A stretch of DNA of 38,428 bases from a virus. Below are positions 14,854 to 22,300 of this stretch, piece by piece (within the stretch, counting starts at the first letter, position 1; each line of letters begins with the position of its first letter). The notes under the pieces are model-generated. The model had not been told where the DNA came from and made no database searches. It was given only the letters and a program-made list of their open reading frames with translations. Location: positions 1-38,428 of IMG/VR virus record IMGVR_UViG_3300038454_000025, one strand, 5' to 3'. A program made the translations under genes and the position numbers.

Positions 14854-16980
14854 CTACCCGAGCGCGACGACTGCGTCACCCAACCACTCGCCGAACACCT
14901 TCGCTGCGCTGGATCCGATGGATGCCTGATACGACACCAGAGACGAGTCCCACTTGCGCCACTCGATGGCTCGCTCTTCGCCCTCTGGAGAGGCGAGATC
15001 CTTGATGACTGGGCGCAGGGTGCAGCGGCAGTTGATGTCTTCCTCCGCAACCCCGAAGAGGCCTGGCCCCTGGGTTCGAGCTCCGCTCGATGAGACGAAC
15101 TCACCGGTGATGCCAGTCCTCTGTCCGTCGAGATGGCGGTGCGTGTCTCGCGTCTGGCCGTCTTGCACTGCCAGCCACTCTTTGCCATCTACGAGTCCTG
15201 ATATTTGGTATGCGGCTAGGTTCGCAGCGTTGGCCGACGAGACGATTTCCGTGCGCGCGATGCGCTCAGCCCGGTAGTCGGCGGCTTGCTCGAAGTACCC
15301 GCGCAGACGTCTCCGCGCCTCGTCGATGCCGACGCCATCGGCCACAGCCCCCCTCAGAACGTCGGTGACGTCGGCCCGAGTGGTGGCGGTGATGCCGACG
15401 ATGCGCTGCTCTTTCCACGCGTCGAGGTACTCGGTGACGAGCGGGTTTCTGATATCGAACGATGCGACTGACCCGAGTTCGGTGAGCGTCTTGGTGCCCC
15501 ATGACTGCACCGTATCGACAATGGTGTTGGTGACCCGGTCCAGCCGCTCTGGCTTGAGGGACGAGATCACCCTGTCGATGTCAGCCTGCGATACCTGGCG
15601 TACGACTGGCCGAAGAGACCTCCCGGCCGACTTGGCCTCAGGGTCCTCGGTCTCGACCGGCTCTGCTGGTTCTTCCTCGTCCATCTCGTCTTCGGTCTGA
15701 TCCTCTGGGCCCTCGGTGGCGCTCGGCCCATCAGAGGGCGCTCCGGCTCCGAACGGCAGAGCCGATGGCGGCGACGGAAACTCCTCGTCCCATCCTTCGA
15801 TTGGAGGCTTCGACGCGAGCTCTCGCCACTCGTTTTTCGTGAAGAGGCTCGGCTGCGACTGCATGACCGACAACGAGAACGCCGCGTCCTCAGGCACCGG
15901 CGAGCAAAAGCCCACGGCGAGCGAGTCGTCTTGCCACTCTCGTCGGACGAACATCGTCCAGGCATCTGCCTGGTGCGCGAGTCGAGGCGAGACGACTCCC
16001 TTGGTGAGGAGGTAGTTTGCAGCGTCGATGGTTGCCCGGTTGCTGTTCTCAATGATCCCCATCGCCTCGGGAGGCATGGAGAAGACCTGTAGGATGATGT
16101 CGCGCTCCTGAGATCTCAGCTCTGGAAGCATCTGCTCTCGGAACGTCGAGCCGAGCTGCTTGATGTCGACCTTCCCGTTCGTCACGTGGACCTGATTGTT
16201 CTTGCCGCGACCGCCATGTTTCTGGCGAAGGATCTCCTCGTACTCCTTCGCTTGGGCCGCGTTTTTGATTCCCTCGACGTACAGGAAGACATCGGGCAGG
16301 GCTCTATTGAAGAACCATTGCTTGAGATGCTTTGTCGCGTACTCGTCTACGTCGATTTCATCTGACAACGTCTCGCCGAAGCCCACTCCTCGCCCGAATG
16401 GCTGCTCGAGATCCGGGTGCCTGATGTAGACGACGTCATCCTCAGGGATCGTCCTCTGCCAGCTGAGGTGGCTGAATCGGTAGAACGGGTACGCGCGGTG
16501 AGGGAGCTCGATGAGCCAGTTGGGAGGCACGGGCCACAGCTGCATCGGACTTCCTCCGGCTCCACGCTCCACCACAACGGGCACCTCACCCTTGGTGTCG
16601 AGGTACGCCGTGATGAGGTACTGAAACGCACCTCGACTCATGACCGGATTCGGGTTGCCCAAGAGCGTGAGGAATTCATGGCTCTCGATCTCGACGCTGT
16701 CCTTCGGCGAGTAGGCCACAGCCGATCTCGTGAATCGGCGCTCAGAGCGCGCGGATGGCTTCTTCGACCGATAGAGCTCCAGCGGATGCCCTCCGACATC
16801 GCTGGCAATTCGGTGCACCACTGCATGAAACCACGGGTGGGTTCGGTAGGCCTGCAGTAGCTCCAGCGTCCCACGTCTTGGCGCCAGTCCAGATTGTAGG
16901 ACTGATGCCATCAATCCACCCGCCGACTTCTCTGCCTCGCCGGAGCCGAAGATGCCTTTGAGTCGTGACCATGCGCTCAT
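14854..16980 (-). CDS. Portal protein fused to MuF-like head morphogenesis domain
   Basis: This 708-residue protein joins two normally separate functions. Residues 1-395 are an HK97-type portal (YRTHPWFHAVVHRIASDVGG, LEQPFGRGVG, a helical stem ending near FSMPPEAMGIIENSNRATID), the ring through which DNA passes. Residues 400-450 are an acidic Pro/Glu linker. Residues 455-665 are a Mu gpF/SPP1 gp7-type domain: RAERIARTEIVSSANAANLA (569-588), DGQTRDTHRHLDGQ (607-620) and NCRCTLRPV (650-658). The MuF domain may be packaged and ejected in other phages. Neither start has a clear Shine-Dalgarno; ATG 16980 is 25 bp after the terminase stop. Confidence 0.93.
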   Translation of the reverse strand: MSAWSRLKGIFGSGEAEKSAGGLMASVLQSGLAPRRGTLELLQAYRTHPWFHAVVHRIASDVGGHPLELYRSKKPSARSERRFTRSAVAYSPKDSVEIESHEFLTLLGNPNPVMSRGAFQYLITAYLDTKGEVPVVVERGAGGSPMQLWPVPPNWLIELPHRAYPFYRFSHLSWQRTIPEDDVVYIRHPDLEQPFGRGVGFGETLSDEIDVDEYATKHLKQWFFNRALPDVFLYVEGIKNAAQAKEYEEILRQKHGGRGKNNQVHVTNGKVDIKQLGSTFREQMLPELRSQERDIILQVFSMPPEAMGIIENSNRATIDAANYLLTKGVVSPRLAHQADAWTMFVRREWQDDSLAVGFCSPVPEDAAFSLSVMQSQPSLFTKNEWRELASKPPIEGWDEEFPSPPSALPFGAGAPSDGPSATEGPEDQTEDEMDEEEPAEPVETEDPEAKSAGRSLRPVVRQVSQADIDRVISSLKPERLDRVTNTIVDTVQSWGTKTLTELGSVASFDIRNPLVTEYLDAWKEQRIVGITATTRADVTDVLRGAVADGVGIDEARRRLRGYFEQAADYRAERIARTEIVSSANAANLAAYQISGLVDGKEWLAVQDGQTRDTHRHLDGQRTGITGEFVSSSGARTQGPGLFGVAEEDINCRCTLRPVIKDLASPEGEERAIEWRKWDSSLVSYQASIGSSAAKVFGEWLGDAVVALG

Positions 16981-17005
16981 GATGGCAACGGTAGCACCCG
17001 CGACG

Positions 17006-18331
17006 TCACGTGGCGATCAGACGCTTGGCTGTGGAATGCCATGTCAGCCCCCACACCAGAGCATCCATGCGGTCGGGCGAGGCCTCGCCGAGAAGTGGAG
17101 ACCACGTTGCCAGCTGGTCCTCGAGAGCTTCGAGGCCCGGCTCGTGCGTCACCCGGAACTGCTCGTAGAGGGCAGAGACGGGCTCGGCTCGCGTCTTCTT
17201 GCCGCGCGTCGCCGTGACGACCTCGACAGGCGCCGCGCCCGGGAGATCGATGGCATCCCATTCTGCCTGCAGGACTGCTGGTATCCAGTCACCACCGTTG
17301 TTCGTCTCGACGACGATCCGATCTGCCTCGAACGCTTGGAACGCTTGGATGGCGGCGCGCGCGCGCTCTGATGCGCTGCCGTAGATCGACGCATCGGCGA
17401 TGACATGGAAAAGGCGCCGCTCCCCCTCGTGCCAGCTCCCTGTGACGATGATTCCGGTCTCGTCGCTCGTCTCGGTGTTGGACGCCGCGGGGTCGATGGA
17501 CACGGCCACCAAGTCGAAGAGCTCGAGTTCGCGCGAGCGGCGGAAGCCAGGCGCATCGAACATCTTCCGTTGCCACAGCGACCCGGGCACGTCGTCGAGA
17601 AGCTCGCCCTTCAGCTCCTGTCGGCCCAGCCGCGTGCCCTCGTAGGCCTCTCGAAGCTCGGCGAAGAAGCTCGCGGCAAGGTTCGCCCGGTTCTCGTAGG
17701 TGGTGCCCCGGGTCACCACCGTGTTCGACTTCGAGAGGATCTCTCGCAAGACGGCGATGGGTCGCGGCGTGGTGGTAAAGAGGCATTGCGGCTGCTCGCC
17801 CTTGGGCCCCTCGAGGCGAAGGCCCATGTTGATCTGGTCGAACGTTTCGCGCGCACGCTTGTACTTCGCGAACTCGTCCGCCCACACCCAGTGATGCTGT
17901 GGGCCACGAAGCGCCTCGGGGTTGGCGCCCGAGTAGACCATCGCCTTCGTGCCGTTGGGCCACGTCACGAGCCCCTTCGATGCCTCCCATGTCGGGCGCT
18001 CGGCTTCGGGCGTGACGATGAGGATGCCCGCGGGGCCGTCGACGATCACCCGCCGCACCTCGTCTGGCGTCTGCCCCACGAGCGCCCCGAAGCTCCCGGG
18101 CATGTCGCGCACCTTTTCGCGCACCCACTCAGAGCCGCTGCGGGTCTTCCCGAAGCCGCGACCCGCCTGCACAACCCACCAGCGCCACGGGCCCGGTGGG
18201 GCCAGTTGTTCCGGTCGAGCGTTCGCCCGCCACGCGTACCGGAGTGCGGCTACCTGGACAGGGCTGAGTCCTGCGATGATCGCTTCAGGCCCTAGCGTGC
18301 GCGACAGGTTCTCGAGGAGGGAGGCGCCCAC
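17006..18331 (-). CDS. terL: Terminase large subunit
   Basis: This 441-residue packaging motor has an N-terminal ATPase: Walker A QAGRGFGKT (55-63), Walker B VWADE (149-153) and a coupling motif FTTTP (185-189). The C-terminal RNase H-like nuclease holds probable metal ligands Asp280 (VSIDP), Glu342 (VVETNNGG) and Asp423 (RMDALVW). It cuts concatemeric DNA and pumps it through the portal. The start is GTG 18331, one base after the TerS stop. The length is usual for T4/HK97-like large terminases. Cos and headful packaging cannot be told apart from this sequence by eye. Confidence 0.95.
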   Translation of the reverse strand: MGASLLENLSRTLGPEAIIAGLSPVQVAALRYAWRANARPEQLAPPGPWRWWVVQAGRGFGKTRSGSEWVREKVRDMPGSFGALVGQTPDEVRRVIVDGPAGILIVTPEAERPTWEASKGLVTWPNGTKAMVYSGANPEALRGPQHHWVWADEFAKYKRARETFDQINMGLRLEGPKGEQPQCLFTTTPRPIAVLREILSKSNTVVTRGTTYENRANLAASFFAELREAYEGTRLGRQELKGELLDDVPGSLWQRKMFDAPGFRRSRELELFDLVAVSIDPAASNTETSDETGIIVTGSWHEGERRLFHVIADASIYGSASERARAAIQAFQAFEADRIVVETNNGGDWIPAVLQAEWDAIDLPGAAPVEVVTATRGKKTRAEPVSALYEQFRVTHEPGLEALEDQLATWSPLLGEASPDRMDALVWGLTWHSTAKRLIAT

Positions 18332-18332
18332 G

Positions 18333-18881
18333 TCACTTCGCCTCCGTCGCCTCTGCCGTCTTTGCCGCCAACTTCCTCAGGTGATCGAGCACTTCGCGCG
18401 TGGTGGTGTCGGTGACAGCAAGCGGCCCGCCCTCTGCGCCGGTGAGCTCGGTGCGCTCCACGAAGAGCCGCAGGTGGCGCCCAAGCAAGTCGAGCCCCTT
18501 CACTTTGTCCCACCACTTCACCTTCGTGATGAGCACCCCCGTCTCGTCGGTGCGCACCTCGATCGACGAGATGGCCCGCCGCACCTCGACCGGCATCTTG
18601 CGGATGGGCAACAAGCTCCCATCTTCCGAGAACGCCCCGGCCGGATCCGACATGCCAAGCCGAAGTAGCTCTCGCAGCACGTCGTCTGCCTTCACCTCGA
18701 CGCGCTCGGCTCGACGTGCGAGGGCCTCGTCCACCAGGGCCTGGATCTGAGGTTTTCTGAGGAGGTCGTGCGCCTGCTCTGCGGCAGTGCGCTTGGAGTA
18801 CCCCGCCCGGATCGCCGCCTGCGTGGCATTGAGGTCGACAAGATACTCGTCGACGAAGCGTTGCTGTTTTGGTGAGATCAC
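18333..18881 (-). CDS. terS: Terminase small subunit
   Basis: This 182-residue protein opens with the Terminase_2-type DNA-binding region: ISPKQQRFVDEYLVDLNATQ then AAIRAGYSKRTAAEQA, a helix-turn-helix-like segment. A central oligomerisation region and a C-terminal helix follow. It recognises the packaging start site and loads TerL. The start is GTG 18881, preceded by AAGGTG. An overlapping upstream ATG (18883) leads at once to a stop. It directly precedes terL. Confidence 0.92.
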   Translation of the reverse strand: MISPKQQRFVDEYLVDLNATQAAIRAGYSKRTAAEQAHDLLRKPQIQALVDEALARRAERVEVKADDVLRELLRLGMSDPAGAFSEDGSLLPIRKMPVEVRRAISSIEVRTDETGVLITKVKWWDKVKGLDLLGRHLRLFVERTELTGAEGGPLAVTDTTTREVLDHLRKLAAKTAEATEAK

Positions 18882-18918
18882 ATGAGCACCTTGGATGTGG
18901 GGCCAGGCAATCGCGTCC

Positions 18919-19110
18919 TCACTTGAGCGACTTGTAGATGCGCTCCATTGCCTCGTTGTGGCGAGCCCATACGTCTTCGGTTCGACGCGTCTTCGCTCGG
19001 AACTTCCTGAATCGGTCGACCGCCATGTCGATCAGCGCGTCGAACGACAACGACACGATGACCGAGATGGCGACGGACACGATGATGACTGACGCGTGCG
19101 CATGAATCAT
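18919..19110 (-). CDS. Small membrane protein with N-terminal membrane segment
   Basis: The 63-residue product starts MIHAHASVIIVSVAISVIVS, a hydrophobic segment of about 20 residues, followed by a basic helix (DRFRKFRAKTRRTEDVW). ATG 19110 overlaps the upstream stop as ATGA. It is one of two consecutive small single-pass proteins just before terS. A holin or membrane-associated role is possible, but the lysis genes lie elsewhere. The small size and one membrane span are what the sequence shows; function is unknown. Confidence 0.6.
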   Translation of the reverse strand: MIHAHASVIIVSVAISVIVSLSFDALIDMAVDRFRKFRAKTRRTEDVWARHNEAMERIYKSLK

Positions 19111-19250
19111 TCGCCTCTCCTCCGGTAGAGCCTCTCGAGCATGCGCTGGCGCTCCTCCTCTCGCTCCCGAATAGTCCTCAGTCGTCTGATGACGAGCGCC
19201 ACGATGGTTGCGAACGCCACTGACCCGGAGATCCATGCCAGCGCGATCAT
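19107..19250 (-). CDS. Very small membrane protein
   Basis: This 47-residue protein has a hydrophobic segment at residues 2-21 (IALAWISGSVAFATIVALVI) followed by an extremely charged tail (RRLRTIREREEERQRMLERL). ATG 19250 overlaps the stop of the HU-like gene as ATGA, and its own stop overlaps the next start. The tandem pairing with another small membrane protein suggests the two act together. A longer open frame reaching 19295 is rejected because it runs under the HU-like gene. Confidence 0.58.
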   Translation of the reverse strand: MIALAWISGSVAFATIVALVIRRLRTIREREEERQRMLERLYRRRGE

Positions 19251-19552
19251 GTCGTCCCCTTGGCCAGCTTGGAGGCCTTCAGCCGAACGAGCCAAAATGC
19301 CGGTATGTCAACAGTCTTCCCGGTCTTTGGGTGGCGCACCTTCCGCGGTCGGCGCGACGTTTTTTGGAAAACTCCGAATCCTGGCACGTGCACCCGCTTG
19401 CCTTCTGCGACCTCGCCCTTGATCAGTGCGAACATGGCGTCGACGAGTGCACGTGCATCGGCGATCGTGATGTCGTAGGCGCGCGAGCCGCGACTGCATC
19501 GCTCAGCCGACTTGATGATTGATTCGAGAGGGATCTTTCCTTTGATGCTCAT
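19247..19552 (-). CDS. HU/IHF-like DNA-binding protein
   Basis: This 101-residue protein matches the histone-like fold: an N-terminal helical region, then GKRVHVPGFGVFQ (51-63), the conserved beta turn, and the arm region RRPRKVRHPKTGKTVDIPA (67-85), ending in LVRLKASKLAKG. Such dimers bend DNA in replication, recombination or packaging. GAGGA precedes ATG 19552 at good distance; the longer frame to 19684 is antiphase to the resolvase gene. Its place between the resolvase and the terminase genes fits a role in DNA processing or packaging. Confidence 0.9.
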   Translation of the reverse strand: MSIKGKIPLESIIKSAERCSRGSRAYDITIADARALVDAMFALIKGEVAEGKRVHVPGFGVFQKTSRRPRKVRHPKTGKTVDIPAFWLVRLKASKLAKGTT

Positions 19553-19559
19553 GTGGTCC

Positions 19560-20006
19560 TCATGGAGACAGGTATATCTCAACTCTTGCCCCATATTCAC
19601 GGACTCCGCCACGTTCTTGATCTGGCACCCAAACCACTCGCGGATCCCTGTCGTCGACTCCGAGCGCATCGGCAACGCCGTCACGTAGCGACTTCACCGC
19701 GCTGACAACACCGTCGTCGTCGAGCTGGCGCGGTCCGATGTAGACGAGACGGACCGAGCACGGGAGCGGAGAATATGCTGTGCCAAACCTCGAACCCTTC
19801 ACCAACACGGATTTCAAGATCCGCGACCTCACGGCCGCGCGCGTGAACGTGCGCACGACCTTCGCCCGTTTCGCCGTAGAGTGCCACCCGTCGCGGCTGT
19901 TGCTGGTGTTGCGCAGCCGCACCGGAACGTCCACTACGAGCATCGGGAGCTGCAAACCCATGATCGCCAACGCCTTCTCGAGACGTTCAAGTCGCTCGCT
20001 GATCAT
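19560..20006 (-). CDS. RusA-like Holliday junction resolvase
   Basis: From ATG 20006 this is 148 residues. The C-terminal half carries the RusA pattern: RQLDDDGVVSAVKSLRDGVA then DALGVDDRDPRVVW and QERGG. The clustered Asp residues are the metal-binding core of this endonuclease family, which cuts branched DNA during recombination and late replication. The N-terminal 50 residues (MISERLERLEKALAIMGLQL) form a helical extension. ATG 20006 overlaps the upstream stop as ATGA. The longer open frame to 20375 is rejected. Confidence 0.85.
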   Translation of the reverse strand: MISERLERLEKALAIMGLQLPMLVVDVPVRLRNTSNSRDGWHSTAKRAKVVRTFTRAAVRSRILKSVLVKGSRFGTAYSPLPCSVRLVYIGPRQLDDDGVVSAVKSLRDGVADALGVDDRDPRVVWVPDQERGGVREYGARVEIYLSP

Positions 20007-20320
20007 CGCACCCACCTCGGCATCCCACGCTCGTCGATGTCCTCTCGCCCGAACGGCCGCACCTCGAGTCCAGGCGACGCAAACGCCATAACGGTCAAGC
20101 CGTCTGCCGTGCGTACAGCGGCCACCAGGTTTTCGAGCTCGCGCCTCACCAGCGTCGCGTCGCATCCCGCCCGGTCTCGGCACACGCCGCCGTCGAGGTG
20201 GCTGAGCAGGATTCTGACGCCGCATCGCGAGCACGTGCCCCAGTTCTTCGTGTGCTGCCAGTTCTCGCGCCACCACTCGTGCTGGTCTGTCGGATCTGGC
20301 TTCATGTGGTCGTTCTCCAT
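20003..20320 (-). CDS. Small Cys-rich (putative zinc-binding) protein
   Basis: This 105-residue protein has a Trp-rich start (HEWWRENWQHTKNWG) and four spaced Cys (CSRC, then VCRDRAGC), consistent with a zinc-ribbon fold. The C-terminal half is mixed. ATG 20320 (MENDHMKP) is used; ATG 20305 has GGAG 9 nt upstream and may be the true start. It sits between a helical protein and the resolvase in the replication part. Function unknown; nucleic-acid binding is plausible. Confidence 0.68.
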   Translation of the reverse strand: MENDHMKPDPTDQHEWWRENWQHTKNWGTCSRCGVRILLSHLDGGVCRDRAGCDATLVRRELENLVAAVRTADGLTVMAFASPGLEVRPFGREDIDERGMPRWVR

Positions 20321-20324
20321 AATT

Positions 20325-20339
20325 CAAGTTTTGCACTTG
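20325..20339. promoter_or_regulatory. Small inverted repeat before a Cys-rich gene
   Basis: CAAGT at 20325-20329 faces ACTTG at 20335-20339 across 5 bases, just upstream of the start at 20320. It shares the words CAAG and TTGCACT with the inverted repeat in the 26.5-kb control region. It could be an operator, but both elements are short. Confidence 0.25.
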
Positions 20340-20371
20340 CGGCTTCTTCGAGGGCGAACAACGTTGCTGAC

Positions 20372-20602
20372 TCATCTGCTGAACGCTTCGTCGACTGTCT
20401 CGAGCGCCGGAATCGGCGCCTTCCCGGAGTCGCGCTCGTGGGCCAGGATCCAGTTGGTCAGGTTCTCGAGCGCCGCTGCAGTTGCGATGGCGCGCGCGAT
20501 CTCGACGTTGGTGGCCCCCAACACAGCACTCAGAAACGCGTTCATCTCATCGACGGAAAATGGTGCGGCCCTGGTCTCTTGCGGCTCGGATGTTTCGGTC
20601 AT
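20372..20602 (-). CDS. Small helical hypothetical protein
   Basis: This 76-residue acidic protein is mainly Ala-rich helix (VDEMNAFLSAVLGATNVEIA). ATG 20602 overlaps the stop of the replication initiator gene as ATGA, so it is probably translated with it. A helicase-loader partner or a small regulator of the initiator is conceivable. No known motif. Confidence 0.65.
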   Translation of the reverse strand: MTETSEPQETRAAPFSVDEMNAFLSAVLGATNVEIARAIATAAALENLTNWILAHERDSGKAPIPALETVDEAFSR

Positions 20603-21510
20603 CGAAGTATTCCCTGATTTGGATCAATCCTTCGCCCTTCGGTCTCGACCTCGCCCGTCCAGTGATCCCAGTGGCGCGCGAGTTCGAGCGGAGTCACTAC
20701 GGTCGGGTACTTGGACACCAGGGCGAGCCGCCAGCGGCGCACGACCTCGAACGGGTCGGCAAGAGCCAGCAGGTCGCTCACGCCCTTCGCCCACGCACCG
20801 TTGACGGCGCCAGGTGGCGCACCTCGGGTCTCTCCGAAGATGATCACCATGGCCTCCAGAAGCGGCTTGTGGCGAGGGTCGGTGGGCTTCTCGAGCTTCG
20901 GTGGCTTGGCAGGCTTGCTTTTGGGTGGAGGGGACGTGCTCGTGCTCGAGACCTGTGGCGGTACCGATTCGAAGAGCTCCCCAGAAGCCGCGGGCGCTTC
21001 GCCCGCAAGGCTTTTAACTGTCTCGTCTCGTCTCGTCTCGTCTCGTCTCGTACGTGCGCCGTCACGCGTGACGTCCGGTGGACTGTCCGCGTGACCGTCC
21101 GTGGACTGTCCGCGTGACGTCACGGCGCCGCTCCGCGTGACAGCTGCGCGACGGGAACGCTCGTTCCGCTTCCTTTCGGCGTCTTTCTCGGCCTTTACGA
21201 CGTACTGACGCTGAATTTCCCACCAGTCGTGAACCTCAAGCGTCGCGCCGTCTTCCTGTCCTTCGAGCTCGTCCACGAGCCCGACTTGGACGAAGGCGGC
21301 GAGGAGCGCGCCGGGCTCCCCGCGCCATCCGCACGCGTGCTCGATGGCCGTCCGTGCGCCGTCACGCGGACGTCCGCGCGCCGCGTAGCGTGACGTCCAC
21401 GCGAGCAGACGCACATAGTACCAGCCGGACAATGGATCGTTCAGCAGCTCGGCGAGGCGGAAGACTTTGGGGTGATCCACCAGATCGGCGTCAACGCGAA
21501 ACCAGCTCAT
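20599..21510 (-). CDS. Replication initiator/helicase-loader-like protein
   Basis: From ATG 21510 this is 303 residues. The N-terminal domain (SWFRVDADLVDHPKVFRLAE to about residue 110) resembles replisome-organiser/DnaD-type winged-helix domains of phage initiators. A charged linker (110-215) follows, rich in Arg, then Ser/Pro/Lys. The C-terminal domain (LEAMVIIFGETRGAPPGAVN, DPFEVVRRWRLAL) resembles the helicase-loading domain of such proteins. A TTG at 21603 would add 31 residues of unlikely composition, and I reject it. The linker DNA carries the iteron cluster and the pentanucleotide array described separately, as lambda O carries its origin. The 5-bp repeat units make the frame vulnerable to slippage. 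Confidence 0.83.
   Translation of the reverse strand: MSWFRVDADLVDHPKVFRLAELLNDPLSGWYYVRLLAWTSRYAARGRPRDGARTAIEHACGWRGEPGALLAAFVQVGLVDELEGQEDGATLEVHDWWEIQRQYVVKAEKDAERKRNERSRRAAVTRSGAVTSRGQSTDGHADSPPDVTRDGARTRRDETRRDETVKSLAGEAPAASGELFESVPPQVSSTSTSPPPKSKPAKPPKLEKPTDPRHKPLLEAMVIIFGETRGAPPGAVNGAWAKGVSDLLALADPFEVVRRWRLALVSKYPTVVTPLELARHWDHWTGEVETEGRRIDPNQGILR
21021..21050. repeat. Pentanucleotide array (TCTCG)6 in the initiator gene
   Basis: Six perfect copies of TCTCG lie in the linker region, coding on the minus strand for the repeated DETRR pattern. Since 5 is not a multiple of 3, gain or loss of a unit shifts the frame and removes the C-terminal domain. Confidence 0.9.
21053..21141. other. 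Candidate replication origin (four iterons, 23-bp period)
   Basis: GCGTGAC occurs at 21066, 21089, 21112 and 21135: four identical heptamers spaced exactly 23 bp, with the middle units alike over longer stretches. This lies inside the initiator gene, as in lambda O. The period is not a multiple of three, so protein repetition does not explain it. A partial second cluster lies at 21353-21394 (GTCACGC at 21361, GCGTGAC at 21388). No clear AT-rich unwinding element is seen; AGTTAAAAG (minus strand, about 21011-21019) is the nearest. Confidence 0.6.
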
Positions 21511-21519
21511 GAAAAAGTA

Positions 21520-21561
21520 CCCCAGCCACAGCGCGGTGTTGCCGCACCACGTGGGCTGGGG
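21520..21561 (-). promoter_or_regulatory. Leader hairpin before the initiator gene
   Basis: CCCCAGCC (21520-21527) pairs with GGCTGGGG (21554-21561), with an inner GCGG/CCGC stem, just before ATG 21510. The GGGG that could serve as Shine-Dalgarno lies inside the stem, so the structure could limit translation. Confidence 0.35.
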
Positions 21562-21650
21562 CTCCCATACCTCGGGACTGGGGGAATTTTGGTCTGGCGG
21601 CAACCCGACACGGATTGGACCCTACGGGGGCGAGATGGGGCGGTCAAGGC

Positions 21651-22031
21651 TCAGACTCCTCGCTCGAGATATGGCCGAACTCGCGAGACGAGGTGGCCCT
21701 TCATGGCTTCGCCTCGACGGACCGAGCGATTCCGAGCAGCACGTCGCGGAACTCGGGCGGGGTGGAAGCGGCAGCCTTGCTCGAGAGCCGAGGTCGGCCG
21801 TCGAACTCTCCGCGGGGCGCCTCCCGCCACGCTCGCCCGACCATCGGCCGAGAGGCGCGCGTCATCGGGCCATGGGTCGGCGTCCTCGGGCCACAGGTCG
21901 GCCTCGGGCCATGGGTCGGCGTCCTCGGGCCATGGGTCGGCCTCGGGCCATGGGTCGGCGTCATCGGGACACGAGTCGACGTCCTCTGGCCCGTAGTAGA
22001 CGCCGTTTCGGTGGACGAAGAGGGCGATCAC
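21651..22031 (-). pseudogene. Degenerate gene with tandem DPWPE repeats
   Basis: The frame from GTG 22031 starts VIALFVHRNGVYYGPEDVD, which resembles the opening of a phage protein family of unknown function. It then runs into a repeat region of DPWPEA/DPWPEDA units (21861-21980) and a tail of unlikely composition ending at 21651. In another frame the segment 21701-21800 reads FDGRPRLSSKAAASTPPEF and a plausible end, which suggests a past frameshift in the repeat. A short ATG 21704 frame follows. I judge this a truncated or repeat-disrupted gene. It overlaps the upstream stop as GTGA, so it was once coupled. Confidence 0.5.
21861..21980. repeat. Tandem 21/18-bp repeat array
   Basis: Six units: 21861-21881 (21 bp), 21882-21902 (21), 21903-21920 (18), 21921-21941 (21), 21942-21959 (18), 21960-21980 (21). 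The core is CTCGGGCCATGGGTCGGC, and the outermost units are the most diverged. All units are multiples of 3, so array changes keep the frame. There are no spacers, so it is not a CRISPR. Confidence 0.9.
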
Positions 22032-22300
22032 TCGCCACCTCGGGTCGCGACCCGAACCCCAGCGTACGCCGCGAGCCAGGCGAGGAGATCCACCGCGTCG
22101 ACCCACACAACGGTGTGGCCGTCCGCGTTCTCGCAGCAGGCCTCGCCCCACAGCGTCTTGACGCCCTTGGTCCCGCCGGCGACGCGCATTCGTCGGCGGC
22201 AGCCACACGGACGAGGGACGACGAGCTGTACGCGCTCAAGGCCTCGGGCGAGCCGGTCTGCGGCTGCTCGTGCGAGCTCGTCTGCGGTAGCGGGCGTCAT
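22028..22300 (-). CDS. Small Cys-containing hypothetical protein
   Basis: This 90-residue protein starts at ATG 22300 (ATGA overlap with the gene upstream) and overlaps the next start as GTGA. It has an Ala-rich N-terminal helix, then PRPCGCRRRMRVAGG with CGC, an ACCEN motif near residue 55, and an aromatic/hydrophobic end. The Cys could bind a metal. Not recognised; part of the tight small-gene chain. Confidence 0.65.
   Translation of the reverse strand: MTPATADELARAAADRLARGLERVQLVVPRPCGCRRRMRVAGGTKGVKTLWGEACCENADGHTVVWVDAVDLLAWLAAYAGVRVATRGGE

Noticed and set aside
14844-15188. N-terminal extension of the prohead protease frame
   Set aside because: Lies antiphase under the MuF end of the portal gene; the protease motifs start after ATG 14843.
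17405-18295. 296-residue plus-strand frame opposite terL
   Set aside because: Antisense to Walker and nuclease motifs of terL; composition not protein-like.
21861-21980. CRISPR-like array
   Set aside because: Units are contiguous with no unique spacers, and the period alternates 21/18 bp.
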